DNA from: CAZUZD01 sp964624465
GTDB lineage: Bacteria > Planctomycetota > Planctomycetia > Isosphaerales > Isosphaeraceae
DNA: 6,890 nucleotides
Direction: 5' to 3'
Assembly: GCA_964624465.1 (NCBI GenBank)
Contig: CAZUZD010000318.1
Location: 1 to 6,890 of the forward strand
Translations under genes and position numbers: made by a program
In this document: positions 1 through 6,890 of the stretch, one piece after another
Position numbering within the stretch: the stretch's first letter is position 1
How the letters are laid out: the number at the start of each line of letters is the position of its first letter
The notes under the pieces: model-generated
What the model was told of the DNA's origin: nothing
The model's database searches: none
What the model saw: only the letters and a program-made list of their open reading frames with translations

Positions 1-614
1 GGTTCGAGCTGCTCGCGGAGCTGCGAGCGGGCCCGCGCCAGCAGCGACTTGATGGCGGCCTCGGACCGGCCCATCACCTCGCCGATCTCGGCGTAGCCCA
101 TGCCCTCGAACTTGTTCAGGAGCACGGCCATCCGCTGGTCCTCGCCCAGGGCATCGAGCGAGGCGCGCACGACCTCGGAGAGCTCGACCCGCTGGAGCTG
201 CGCCGAGGCCGTCGACTCGCGGCCGGGCACGGCGTCGATGGCCGGCCGCGAGGCCGAGCTGCCGGTGGCGCCCACGGACCCGGCGGCGGGGGCCACCGGG
301 TTGCGGCCCTTGCCGCGCAGGTGGTTCATTGCCAGGTTGTTGGCGATGGTGAACAGCCAGGTCGAGAACCGGGCGCGGGGCTTGTAGCCCTTGCGGGCGC
401 GGTAGATCCGCAGGAAGACCTCCTGGGTGAGGTCCTCGGCCTCGTCGGGGCTGCCCACGACGTGCAGCAGCACGCCCAGCAGCCGGCTCTGGTAGCGCTG
501 GACCAGGACCTCGAAGGCCCCCTGCACGTCGTCGCGGACCTGGAGCATCAGCCGGACGTCCGGGTCGTGGGTCTCCAGGTGCCGTTCGAGGCTCTCGCCA
601 CTGGCCACGGCCAT
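1..614 (-). CDS. ECF-type RNA polymerase sigma factor (sigma-70 family), C-terminus cut by the window edge
   Basis: Reading the minus strand from ATG at 614 gives 204 complete codons that run off the left edge. It would bind core RNA polymerase and direct it to a dedicated promoter set. Region 2 spans about residues 32-100 and includes FEVLVQRYQSRLL, the DEAEDLTQEVFLRIYRA core-binding helix (57-73) and the FSTWLFTIANNLAMNHLR promoter-melting segment (83-100). Region 4 follows at about 145-204, with a helix-turn-helix at YAEIGEVMGRSEAAIKSLLARAR (two parts: 174-183 and 184-196). The 2-4 linker (about 101-145) is long and rich in Ala, Gly and Ser. The start is supported by AAGGGGG at 618-624, only 3 bases from the ATG. 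It lies 68 bases downstream of rlmN on the same strand, so cotranscription is possible. An anti-sigma factor might follow outside the window, which cannot be seen here. Family assignment is firm; the ECF subgroup and regulon are unknown. Confidence 0.93.
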   Translation of the reverse strand, partial: MAVASGESLERHLETHDPDVRLMLQVRDDVQGAFEVLVQRYQSRLLGVLLHVVGSPDEAEDLTQEVFLRIYRARKGYKPRARFSTWLFTIANNLAMNHLRGKGRNPVAPAAGSVGATGSSASRPAIDAVPGRESTASAQLQRVELSEVVRASLDALGEDQRMAVLLNKFEGMGYAEIGEVMGRSEAAIKSLLARARSQLREQLE

Positions 615-682
615 CGACCCCCTTCGTCCGTCGCGTTCGAGTCCGTCGCTGGATGGTTGCTGGCCCGGCCGCATCGCCGCGA

Positions 683-1738
683 TCATCCCGGGCTGTTCGC
701 CTCGACGCGGCGGCGGAGCTGGCCGCAGGCGGCGTCGATCGGCTGCCCCTTGGTCTTGCGCACCGTGACGCTGACGCCGTGCCCCTGCACCACCTCGACG
801 AACCGCCGGATCGCCGCCGGCGTGGGCCGCTGGTACGGCAGGCCGGCCACCGGGTTGTACGGGATCAGGTTCACGTGCGCCTTGCGGCGGGTCAGCAGCC
901 GCCCGAGCGCCTGCGCGTCCTCGACGCGGTCGTTGATCCCCGCGAGCAGGACGTACTCGAAGGTCACCTGCCGGCCGCTGGACTGGAAGTACGCGTCGGC
1001 GGCCGCCATCACGGCGTCGAGCCCGACCTTGCCGTTGATCGGCACCAGCTCGTCCCGCAGTTGCGCCGTGGGCGCGTGCAGCGAGACGGCCAGGTGGTAC
1101 TGGCGGTCGTAAGCGGCCAGCTTGTACATCTTCTCGGGCAGGCCCACCGTCGAGATCGTGATCCGACGCTGCGACAGCCCCAGGCCCTCGGGGCTGCAGA
1201 GCCGGTCCAGTGCGGGCATCAGGGCGTCGAGGTTGGCGAGGCTCTCGCCCATGCCCATGACCACGACGTTCGTGAGCCGCTCCCCCTCGGGCAGCAGGTT
1301 CCGCAGCCGCAGCGCCTGCTCGACGATCTCGCCGGTGGTGAGGTTGCGCTCGACGCCCTTGAGGCCGCTGGCGCAGAAGACGCAGCCCATGCCGCAGCCG
1401 ACCTGGGTGCTGAGGCAGACGGTGCGACGGTCGGCCTCGGCCATGAGCACGCATTCGAGCCGGCGGCCGTCGGCGAGCTTCACGAGCAGCTTGTCGGTGC
1501 CGTCCTCGGTGGCCGAGTGGGTGTCGACGACGCCGCTGAAGACGGTCCACTCGGCCTCCAGGGCCTCGCGGAGCCGCTTGGGCACGTCGGACATGTCCCG
1601 GAACGACGTGGCCCGGCGCTCGAAGACCCAGCGCACGACCTGGCGCGCGTGGTACTTCGGGAACTCGCGGCCGGCCATCCAGTCGGCCAGCTCGGCGGTC
1701 GTGGCGTCGAGCAGCGGTCGCTTGGTCGGTTCGGTCAT
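683..1738 (-). CDS. rlmN: Dual-specificity 23S rRNA / tRNA adenine-C2 methyltransferase RlmN (radical SAM)
   Basis: This 351-residue cytoplasmic radical-SAM enzyme should methylate C2 of A2503 in 23S rRNA, and of A37 in some tRNAs, by the known RlmN mechanism. The iron-sulfur cluster motif CGMGCVFC places the ligands at Cys115, Cys119 and Cys122. Two further cysteines match the mechanistic pair of E. coli RlmN: Cys108 in VCLSTQVGC (like C118) and Cys338 in IDAACGQL (like the methyl-carrying C355). The SAM-binding stretch reads MGMGESLANLD (161-171), with Ser where most RlmN proteins have Pro. SLHAPTAQLRDELVPIN (219-235) and HVNLIPYNP (288-296) are also typical. ATG at 1738 gives the family's normal length. 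The frame stays open to an ATG at 1897, but the extra 53 residues are low-complexity Arg/Pro-rich and are unlikely to be translated. The Shine-Dalgarno at 1738 is weak. It is divergent from the S9 peptidase gene. Confidence 0.95.
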   Translation of the reverse strand: MTEPTKRPLLDATTAELADWMAGREFPKYHARQVVRWVFERRATSFRDMSDVPKRLREALEAEWTVFSGVVDTHSATEDGTDKLLVKLADGRRLECVLMAEADRRTVCLSTQVGCGMGCVFCASGLKGVERNLTTGEIVEQALRLRNLLPEGERLTNVVVMGMGESLANLDALMPALDRLCSPEGLGLSQRRITISTVGLPEKMYKLAAYDRQYHLAVSLHAPTAQLRDELVPINGKVGLDAVMAAADAYFQSSGRQVTFEYVLLAGINDRVEDAQALGRLLTRRKAHVNLIPYNPVAGLPYQRPTPAAIRRFVEVVQGHGVSVTVRKTKGQPIDAACGQLRRRVEANSPG

Positions 1739-1967
1739 GGGTCGCTTCGGGCACGAGCTGGGGAGGGAGCGGCCCGTCGGCCGGCGGGCCCCCGCGTCTC
1801 CGTAGGAATGTACAGGCCGGATCGGAAAAAAGCGACGGCCGCGGCGGCGCGCGGGCCGGTTTACGGTCTCCGGCCGGGTGTGGCAAGATGGGCCCACGAC
1901 TCGCCCCGTCGCGGCCGGTCCCGACGCCCCGTCGGCCCGGCCGCCCCCGGCCCGGAGCGCCCCGCCG
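1739..1967. promoter_or_regulatory. Divergent intergenic region between rlmN and the S9 peptidase gene
   Basis: This 229-base gap separates two genes read away from each other, so it should hold at least one promoter for each. On the plus strand, TTTACG (1860-1865) and CAAGAT (1884-1889), 18 bases apart, are a weak match to a sigma-70 -35/-10 pair. On the minus strand, TACATT (1812-1807) is a possible -10 for rlmN without a good -35. A short A6 run lies near 1826-1831. These matches are only 3-4 of 6 bases each, in a sequence whose planctomycete promoter rules are poorly known, so the boxes are suggestions; the need for promoters here is an inference from gene orientation. Confidence 0.35.
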
Positions 1968-3959
1968 ATGCGACGATCCCCCCGCCTCGCCCGCCCGGCC
2001 GCCCTCGGCCTGGCCGCCCTCGCCCTGGCCCTGGCCCTGAACCCGGCCGCCGCCCAGGACGGGCCGATGACCCTGGCCGTGCCGACGACGATCGAGGCCC
2101 GCGACGTGCCGGCAGTGCCTCAGGCCCTGGCCGAGGCGCTCCGGGCGTACCAGAACATCCGCACCGCCGCCGTGCAGGACTGGGCCCCCGGCCCCGACGG
2201 CCAGCCCGCGCTGCTGGTGCTGACCCGGTTCGGCGAGACGACCCAGGTGCACCGCACCGGCCCCGGCGGCGAGCGGTACCAGCTCACCTTCCACCCCGAG
2301 CGCGTGCTCTCGGCCGCCCGCCGGCCCGGCCACGCGAGCTTCAGCTACACCGCCGACGAGGGGGGCGCCGAGAACTACCAGATCTACCTGCAGGACCTCG
2401 CCAGCGGCGGCCCGAAGCGGCTCACCGACGGCAAGAGCCGCCACGAGTCGACCCGCTGGTCCCCCTCCGGCAAGCGGCTGGCCTACACCGGCAACGCCCG
2501 CAACGGCCGCGACCTGGACGTGTACATTGTCGAGCCCGACGCCGACGCGCCCGCGCGGCTCGTCAAGGAGGTCTCCGGCTCGTGGGCCGTCGCCGACTGG
2601 TCGCCCGACGAGTCGACGCTGGTCGCCGCCGAGTACCTCTCGATCAACGAGTCGTACCTGCACCTGATCGACGTGGCCACCGGGGCGACCCGCACGCTCA
2701 CCCCGCGCGCGGCGAAGGGCCAGCCGACGGTCGCCTACCGCGGCGCCCGGTTCACGCCCGACGGCCAGGGCCTGTACGTCACCACCGACCGCGACAGCGA
2801 GGCGCTGCACCTGGTGCGGATCGACCTGGCCACCGGCGCGGCCACCGACCTGACGCCGAAGCTGGGCTGGGACGTCGAGGAGTTCGACCTCTCCGCCGAC
2901 GGCCGCACCCTCGTGCTGGTGACCAACGAGGACGGCTACTCGCGGCTGCACACGCTCGACCCGGCCACGGGCACGCTCACGACCCTGAAGGTGCCCGACG
3001 GTGTGATCAGCGACCTGAGCCTCCCCGAAGACGGCCCGCTGCGGATCGCCTTCTCGCTGGCCGGCGCCCGCTCGCAGTCCGACGCGCATGTGCTCGATCC
3101 CGCGACCGGCAGCCTGTCGCGGTGGACGACCAGCGAGTCGGCGGGCTTCGACCTGGCGAAGTTCGCCGCGCCCGAGCTGGTGCGGTTCCGCTCGTTCGAC
3201 GGCCTGGACATCCCCGCCTTCGTCTACCGCCCCTCGGCCGAGCGGTTCCCCGGCCCGCGGCCGGTCCTGATCCAGATCCACGGCGGCCCCGAGGCGCAGT
3301 TCCGCCCGGGGTTCCTGGGGCGGCTCAACTACCTGGTCGAGGAGCTGGGCGTCGCCCTGGTGATCCCCAACGTGCGGGGCTCCAGCGGCTACGGCAAGTC
3401 GTACCTCCTGCTCGACAACGGCATGAAGCGCCGCGACTCCGTGAAGGACATCGGCGCCCTGCTGGACTGGATCGCCACCCGGCCCGAGCTGGACGCCAGG
3501 CGAGTGGCGGTCACGGGCGGGTCGTACGGCGGGTTCATGTCGCTGGCCGTGCAGACGACCTACGCCGACCGGATCCGCGCCGGCATCGACATCGTCGGGA
3601 TCTCGAACTTCGTCACGTTCCTGAACAACACCCAGAGCTACCGCCGCGACCTCAGGCGCGCCGAGTACGGCGACGAGCGCGACCCGGCCATGCGCGAGTT
3701 CCTCGAATCGGTCTCCCCCCTGAACCACATCGACCAGATCCAGAATCCGATCCTGGTCGTGCAGGGGAAGAACGACCCGCGGGTGCCGCTGAGCGAGGCC
3801 GAGCAGGTCGTCGCGGCCGTGAAGCGGAGCGGCAAGCCGGTCTGGTACGTCCTCGGCCTGAACGAGGGCCACGGCTTCGCCAAGCGCCCGAACCAGGACT
3901 ACCTCCAGGCCGTCGAGGTCCTGTTCCTCCGCCGGCACCTGCTCGACCAGGCCGACTGA
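1968..3959 (+). CDS. Exported S9-family (prolyl oligopeptidase / acylaminoacyl-peptidase-like) serine peptidase
   Basis: The 663-residue product is a two-domain S9 peptidase that would cleave short peptides. Residues 1-29 look like a Sec signal peptide: MRRSPRLAR, then an Ala/Leu core ending in NPAAA before Gln30, with no lipobox Cys, so a periplasmic or secreted location is expected. About residues 45-410 form a beta-propeller with PD40/WD40-like blades: WSPSGKRLAY (from 164), WSPDESTLVA (211), FTPDGQGLYV (262) and LSADGRTLVL (308). The C-terminal alpha/beta hydrolase domain carries HGGPE, NVRGSSGYGKSY, nucleophile Ser519 in GGSYGGF, Asp603 in GKNDPRVP and His635 in NEGHGF, a complete triad. 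ATG at 1968 is preferred over the earlier in-frame ATG at 1878 because it begins the signal peptide directly; a GGAG lies 10 bases upstream. The gene stands alone and converges on the membrane-protein gene with a 31-base gap. Family is clear; dipeptidyl versus acylaminoacyl specificity cannot be read from sequence. Confidence 0.93.
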   Translation: MRRSPRLARPAALGLAALALALALNPAAAQDGPMTLAVPTTIEARDVPAVPQALAEALRAYQNIRTAAVQDWAPGPDGQPALLVLTRFGETTQVHRTGPGGERYQLTFHPERVLSAARRPGHASFSYTADEGGAENYQIYLQDLASGGPKRLTDGKSRHESTRWSPSGKRLAYTGNARNGRDLDVYIVEPDADAPARLVKEVSGSWAVADWSPDESTLVAAEYLSINESYLHLIDVATGATRTLTPRAAKGQPTVAYRGARFTPDGQGLYVTTDRDSEALHLVRIDLATGAATDLTPKLGWDVEEFDLSADGRTLVLVTNEDGYSRLHTLDPATGTLTTLKVPDGVISDLSLPEDGPLRIAFSLAGARSQSDAHVLDPATGSLSRWTTSESAGFDLAKFAAPELVRFRSFDGLDIPAFVYRPSAERFPGPRPVLIQIHGGPEAQFRPGFLGRLNYLVEELGVALVIPNVRGSSGYGKSYLLLDNGMKRRDSVKDIGALLDWIATRPELDARRVAVTGGSYGGFMSLAVQTTYADRIRAGIDIVGISNFVTFLNNTQSYRRDLRRAEYGDERDPAMREFLESVSPLNHIDQIQNPILVVQGKNDPRVPLSEAEQVVAAVKRSGKPVWYVLGLNEGHGFAKRPNQDYLQAVEVLFLRRHLLDQAD

Positions 3960-3990
3960 CGCCGGTGCCGGCCGCCCGGGAGCGAGCGGA

Positions 3991-4449
3991 TCAGGCCACG
4001 GCGGCGTCGCCACCCAACCCCGGACGCGTCGCCATCCGGGCGAGCCCCACCGAGACGATGGCCGAGACCGCGCTCATCAGCATGATCGGGCCCGTGATCA
4101 CGGCCGCCCAGTACCCCAGCGAGTGGTCGCTCCTCGGCGTGCCCAGCAGCAACGGCAGCAGGCCCACCGCCAGGCCACTGGCCGCCCCCCAGGCCCCGAC
4201 CCGCGACAGCGACCACTCCGCGCGGCGGCGACCGCCGCCGAAGAGCCCCAGCCCCGCGGACACCAGCGCGCCGCACAGGAAGCCCGGAAACGCCCCCACC
4301 GCCACCCACATCTCGTCCATGGAATCGTCCGGATCCACGATCCGCGTCCCGATGATCACCGCCATCGCCCCCCACACCACGGCCCACCCCGCGGCCCACG
4401 CCAGGCCCAGCACGCCGGCCCTGCCGATCCGACTCCAGCGCTCCGGCAT
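3991..4449 (-). CDS. Small four-helix integral membrane protein of unknown function
   Basis: The 152-residue protein has four hydrophobic segments: about 9-34 (AGVLGLAWAAGWAVVWGAMA and on), 46-71 (MWVAVGAFPGFLCGALVSAG and on), 82-103 and 109-137 (YWAAVITGPIMLMSAVSAIV and on). Between helices 1 and 2 is an acidic loop, DPDDSMDEMW (39-48), and between 2 and 3 a basic one, GGGRRRAEW (71-79). No catalytic or ligand motif is visible. It resembles, from memory, uncharacterised membrane proteins of similar size in planctomycetes and other soil bacteria with a DxDxSMDE-W-AVGA-PGFLCG pattern, some of which sit near PadR-type regulators; this was not checked by search. In-frame ATGs at 4461 and 4473 are alternatives: both 4449 and 4473 have a GGGGG tract 4-5 bases upstream, so the start is uncertain by up to 8 codons. 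It is divergent from the sensor kinase gene across a region holding an inverted repeat. Confidence 0.8.
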   Translation of the reverse strand: MPERWSRIGRAGVLGLAWAAGWAVVWGAMAVIIGTRIVDPDDSMDEMWVAVGAFPGFLCGALVSAGLGLFGGGRRRAEWSLSRVGAWGAASGLAVGLLPLLLGTPRSDHSLGYWAAVITGPIMLMSAVSAIVSVGLARMATRPGLGGDAAVA

Positions 4450-4563
4450 CGCAACCCCCATTTCCCTGGGCATTCGACCCCCAACCCGGCGAACCGGGTC
4501 GACCTCCCGGGCACCGGCCCCGGCCGGCCCCAGACGCCACGGACCCGGCCGGAGAGCCACCAG

Positions 4564-4588
4564 GAACTTTACCATACAAAGTTCTTTG
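4564..4588. promoter_or_regulatory. AT-rich inverted repeat, probable repressor operator between divergent genes
   Basis: GAACTTT (4564-4570) and AAAGTTC (4578-4584) form a perfect 7+7 inverted repeat around 7 bases. A second, overlapping inverted repeat, CAAAG-TT-CTTTG, occupies 4577-4588. The stretch is AT-rich in a very GC-rich window. It is 115 bases upstream of the membrane-protein start and 82 bases upstream of the kinase start, in the 216-base gap between them. The minus-strand hexamer TATGGT (4576-4571) inside the repeat could serve as a -10 box, which would make this a classic operator-over-promoter arrangement. Read on the minus strand, ACTTTG-N5-TAAAGT is one base off a symmetrical ACTTTG/CAAAGT site, a form I associate with PadR-type repressors; that link is an inference, and no PadR gene is in the window. 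Confidence 0.55.
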
Positions 4589-4650
4589 CTCACACACCAG
4601 GCCGGGATCGGGGGCCGTCGCGTGGGTCGCGGACGGGGTGGGCGCCCCCC

Positions 4651-4659
4651 GGGGGAGAG
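4651..4659 (+). promoter_or_regulatory. Ribosome binding site of the sensor kinase gene
   Basis: GGGGGAGAG ends 6 bases before ATG 4666 and is the best Shine-Dalgarno-like sequence on the plus strand here. It decides the kinase start, because the reading frame is open much further upstream (to at least 4123) without any protein-like sequence. It is directly preceded by a run of six C, so some local base pairing with the purine tract is possible. Confidence 0.6.
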
Positions 4660-4665
4660 TGGCCG

Positions 4666-6135
4666 ATGACGCGGCGCATCGGCTCGATCCGCGACCGGAT
4701 CCTCTGGCCGTTCGTGGCGCTGACGGCGGCGCTGGTGCTGGTGACCGGGCTGGCCAGCGGCCACCTGGCGGCCGAGCGGGCCAGCGAGCAGGTGCTGGAG
4801 CGGGGCCGTGGGATCGCCGAGACGCTGCGGCGGTCGCGGTTCCCGCTCACGCCGGGCGTGCTCCAGCAGCTCAAGGGGCTCGGCGGCGCCGAGTTCGCGC
4901 TGGTCGGGGCCGACGGGACCCTCGGGGCCAGCACCCTGGACTCCCTTGCCGCGCCCGCCGGGTCGTCGGCGCGCGCCCGGCTGGCCGAGCTGGCCACGCG
5001 CCGGCCGCCCGAGCTGGGCGATGCGGCGCGCTGGTCGGACGCCGGGGCCGCATACCGGGTCGCGGTCATCGAGCGCCCCGGCCCGGGGCCGACCGGCCCT
5101 GATGGCCGCCTGCTGCTGCTCCTGCCCGAGTCGGCGCTGGAGGCCGCCGCCTGGGAGGCCCGCCGCGCGGCGCTGGCGCTGAGCGTCGTGGGCGCCATCC
5201 TGGCCGCGGCGCTGGCATCGTGGCTGGGCCGCACGCTCACCGAGCCGCTGGGGGCGATCCTCACGGCGATCCGGCAGATCGGCCGCGGCGAGCCACTGGC
5301 GCGCCCCTTGCCGACGGGCCGGCTCGACGAGATCGGCACCCTGGCCGCCGACGTCGCCCGCCTCGGCGACCGCCTGGCGGCGCTGGAGCGCGAGCGCGAG
5401 CAGACGGCGCGGCTGCGGCTGATCCACCAGCTCAGCGCCGGCCTGGCGCACGAGCTGCGCAACCCGCTCACGGCCGCCCGCATGACGATCCAGCTCTACG
5501 GCGAGCGGAACGCCGACCGCGACGTCGAGCCCCTGCGGCTGGCCCTGGCCGAGCTCGGCCGCGTCGAACGCCAGGTCGGCCGGTTCCTCCAGATCAGCCG
5601 CCCCGATCCCCCGCGCTGCCGCGCCACACCCCTGGGGCCCCTGCTCGCCCACGCCCTGGCCAGCCACGCCGCCATGGCCGTGCACCAGGGCACCCACCTC
5701 GACCTCGACGCCTCGGCCTCGGCCGACCTGGCCGCCTGGGCCGACGCCGAGCAGATCGGCCAGGTGCTGGCGAACCTGGTGCGCAACGCCATCGAGGCCG
5801 GCGGCCCGGGGGGGTACGTCCGCCTGGGCGCCTCGGCGATCGCCCCCGGCCGGGTGGCCCTCGACGTGCTCGACGACGGCCCCGGGCCCGCCGCCGGCGC
5901 CTCGGATCGGCTGTTCGAGCCGTTCGTCACGACCAAGCCCGAGGGCGTCGGCCTGGGCCTGGCCGTCTGCGCCGCCCTGGTCCGCGAGCACGGCGGCACC
6001 ATCGGCTGGGACCGCCTCGACGGCTGGACCCGCTTCCGCGTCCAGTTGCCCGCCCCGGGGGCCGCCGGGGCGCTTTTGACCGGCACGGCCGCGGCGGTGC
6101 AGAATGGCGACGGGCCCTCGCGCCGGCCCGACTGA
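4666..6135 (+). CDS. Membrane-bound sensor histidine kinase (HAMP, HisKA, HATPase_c)
   Basis: The 489-residue protein senses an unknown signal and should phosphorylate the response regulator encoded just downstream. Order of parts: short cytoplasmic N-terminus, TM1 about 12-31, extracytoplasmic sensor region about 32-167, TM2 about 168-188, HAMP linker about 186-240 (TEPLGAILTAI, then DEIGTLAADVARL), HisKA with phospho-acceptor His262 in LAHELRNPLTA, and the ATPase domain with the N box at Asn370/Asn374 (LANLVRNAIEAG), G1 box DDGPG (403-407), F box LFEPFVTTK (416-424) and G2 box GVGLGL (427-432). All catalytic boxes are intact. A tail of about 27 residues rich in Ala and Gly follows the last beta strand. 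The sensor region has no fold I can name; it contains a possible beta pair around YRVAVIE and GRLLLLLPESALE. The start is fixed by GGGGGAGAG at 4651-4659 and by the position of TM1. Its gene is divergent from the small membrane-protein gene. Confidence 0.93.
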   Translation: MTRRIGSIRDRILWPFVALTAALVLVTGLASGHLAAERASEQVLERGRGIAETLRRSRFPLTPGVLQQLKGLGGAEFALVGADGTLGASTLDSLAAPAGSSARARLAELATRRPPELGDAARWSDAGAAYRVAVIERPGPGPTGPDGRLLLLLPESALEAAAWEARRAALALSVVGAILAAALASWLGRTLTEPLGAILTAIRQIGRGEPLARPLPTGRLDEIGTLAADVARLGDRLAALEREREQTARLRLIHQLSAGLAHELRNPLTAARMTIQLYGERNADRDVEPLRLALAELGRVERQVGRFLQISRPDPPRCRATPLGPLLAHALASHAAMAVHQGTHLDLDASASADLAAWADAEQIGQVLANLVRNAIEAGGPGGYVRLGASAIAPGRVALDVLDDGPGPAAGASDRLFEPFVTTKPEGVGLGLAVCAALVREHGGTIGWDRLDGWTRFRVQLPAPGAAGALLTGTAAAVQNGDGPSRRPD

Positions 6136-6211
6136 CCTCCGCCAGGCCGGCCGCACCGCCCACGCCACGCCCACGCTCGCGAGCGAGCCGAACTCCCGGG
6201 GTTGTTCCCGC

Positions 6212-6890
<679 letters not shown>

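Noticed and set aside
3961..3972. GCCGG-TG-CCGGC palindrome between the convergent peptidase and membrane-protein genes, as a terminator
   Set aside because: The two-base loop is too short, and no T-run follows on either strand; such GC palindromes are common in this sequence.
4447..4575. Alternative minus-strand start at ATG 4575 (MVKFLVALRPG) giving a 194-residue membrane protein
   Set aside because: The ATG lies inside the inverted repeat, has no Shine-Dalgarno, and the added residues are Arg/Pro/Gly-rich without a membrane segment.
4635..4655. Alternating G-run, C-run and G-run before the kinase start as an RNA switch hiding the ribosome binding site
   Set aside because: The C-run abuts the purine tract with no room for a loop, and no other conserved riboswitch-like structure is visible.
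653..4669. A 1338-codon open frame on the plus strand spanning rlmN, the S9 peptidase and the membrane protein
   Set aside because: It is Arg/Pro/Gly/Ala-rich low-complexity sequence with no domain, and it runs antisense to or out of frame with genes that have intact catalytic motifs. Long stop-free shadow frames are expected at this GC content.
6174..6185. CGCTCGCGAGCG perfect 12-base palindrome in the kinase-regulator gap
   Set aside because: It has no loop and no tail, is composed almost only of G and C, and is within chance expectation here; there is no second copy nearby to suggest an operator array.
6197..6210. CGGG-N6-CCCG hairpin just before the regulator start
   Set aside because: A four-pair stem is too weak to claim as a translational switch, although it may contribute to the poor ribosome binding site.

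Overview
This is a GC-rich chromosomal window with six protein-coding genes and no RNA gene, mobile element, CRISPR array or integration site that I can support. The strong G/C bias at third codon positions, weak or variable Shine-Dalgarno sequences, and the mix of an ECF sigma factor, an exported S9 peptidase and an NtrC-type two-component pair fit a planctomycete, perhaps of the Isosphaeraceae type. That placement is an inference from composition and remembered sequence resemblance; no search was run.

Layout: (1) 1-1738, minus strand: rlmN (23S rRNA/tRNA adenine-C2 methyltransferase), followed 68 bases downstream by an ECF-type RNA polymerase sigma factor that runs off the left edge. (2) 1739-1967: a 229-base divergent intergenic region. 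(3) 1968-3959, plus strand: a secreted prolyl-oligopeptidase-family (S9) serine peptidase with a beta-propeller and a complete Ser-Asp-His triad. (4) 3991-4449, minus strand: a small four-helix membrane protein of unknown function, convergent with the peptidase. (5) 4450-4665: a divergent control region holding an AT-rich island with a perfect 7+7 inverted repeat. (6) 4666-6135 and 6212-6890, plus strand: a membrane sensor histidine kinase and its probable partner, an NtrC-family sigma54-dependent response regulator cut by the right edge.

The clearest functional unit is the kinase-regulator pair: a periplasmic signal is read by the kinase, phosphate passes to the receiver Asp52 of the regulator, and the AAA+ domain with its GAFTGA loop would activate sigma54 promoters. 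The most interesting non-coding signal is the inverted repeat at 4564-4584, which lies between the divergent membrane-protein and kinase genes and looks like a repressor operator, possibly PadR-like. Most of the window is ordinary housekeeping and regulatory content, and I do not see a convincing new biological system. The best leads are the operator and the uncharacterised membrane protein beside it.
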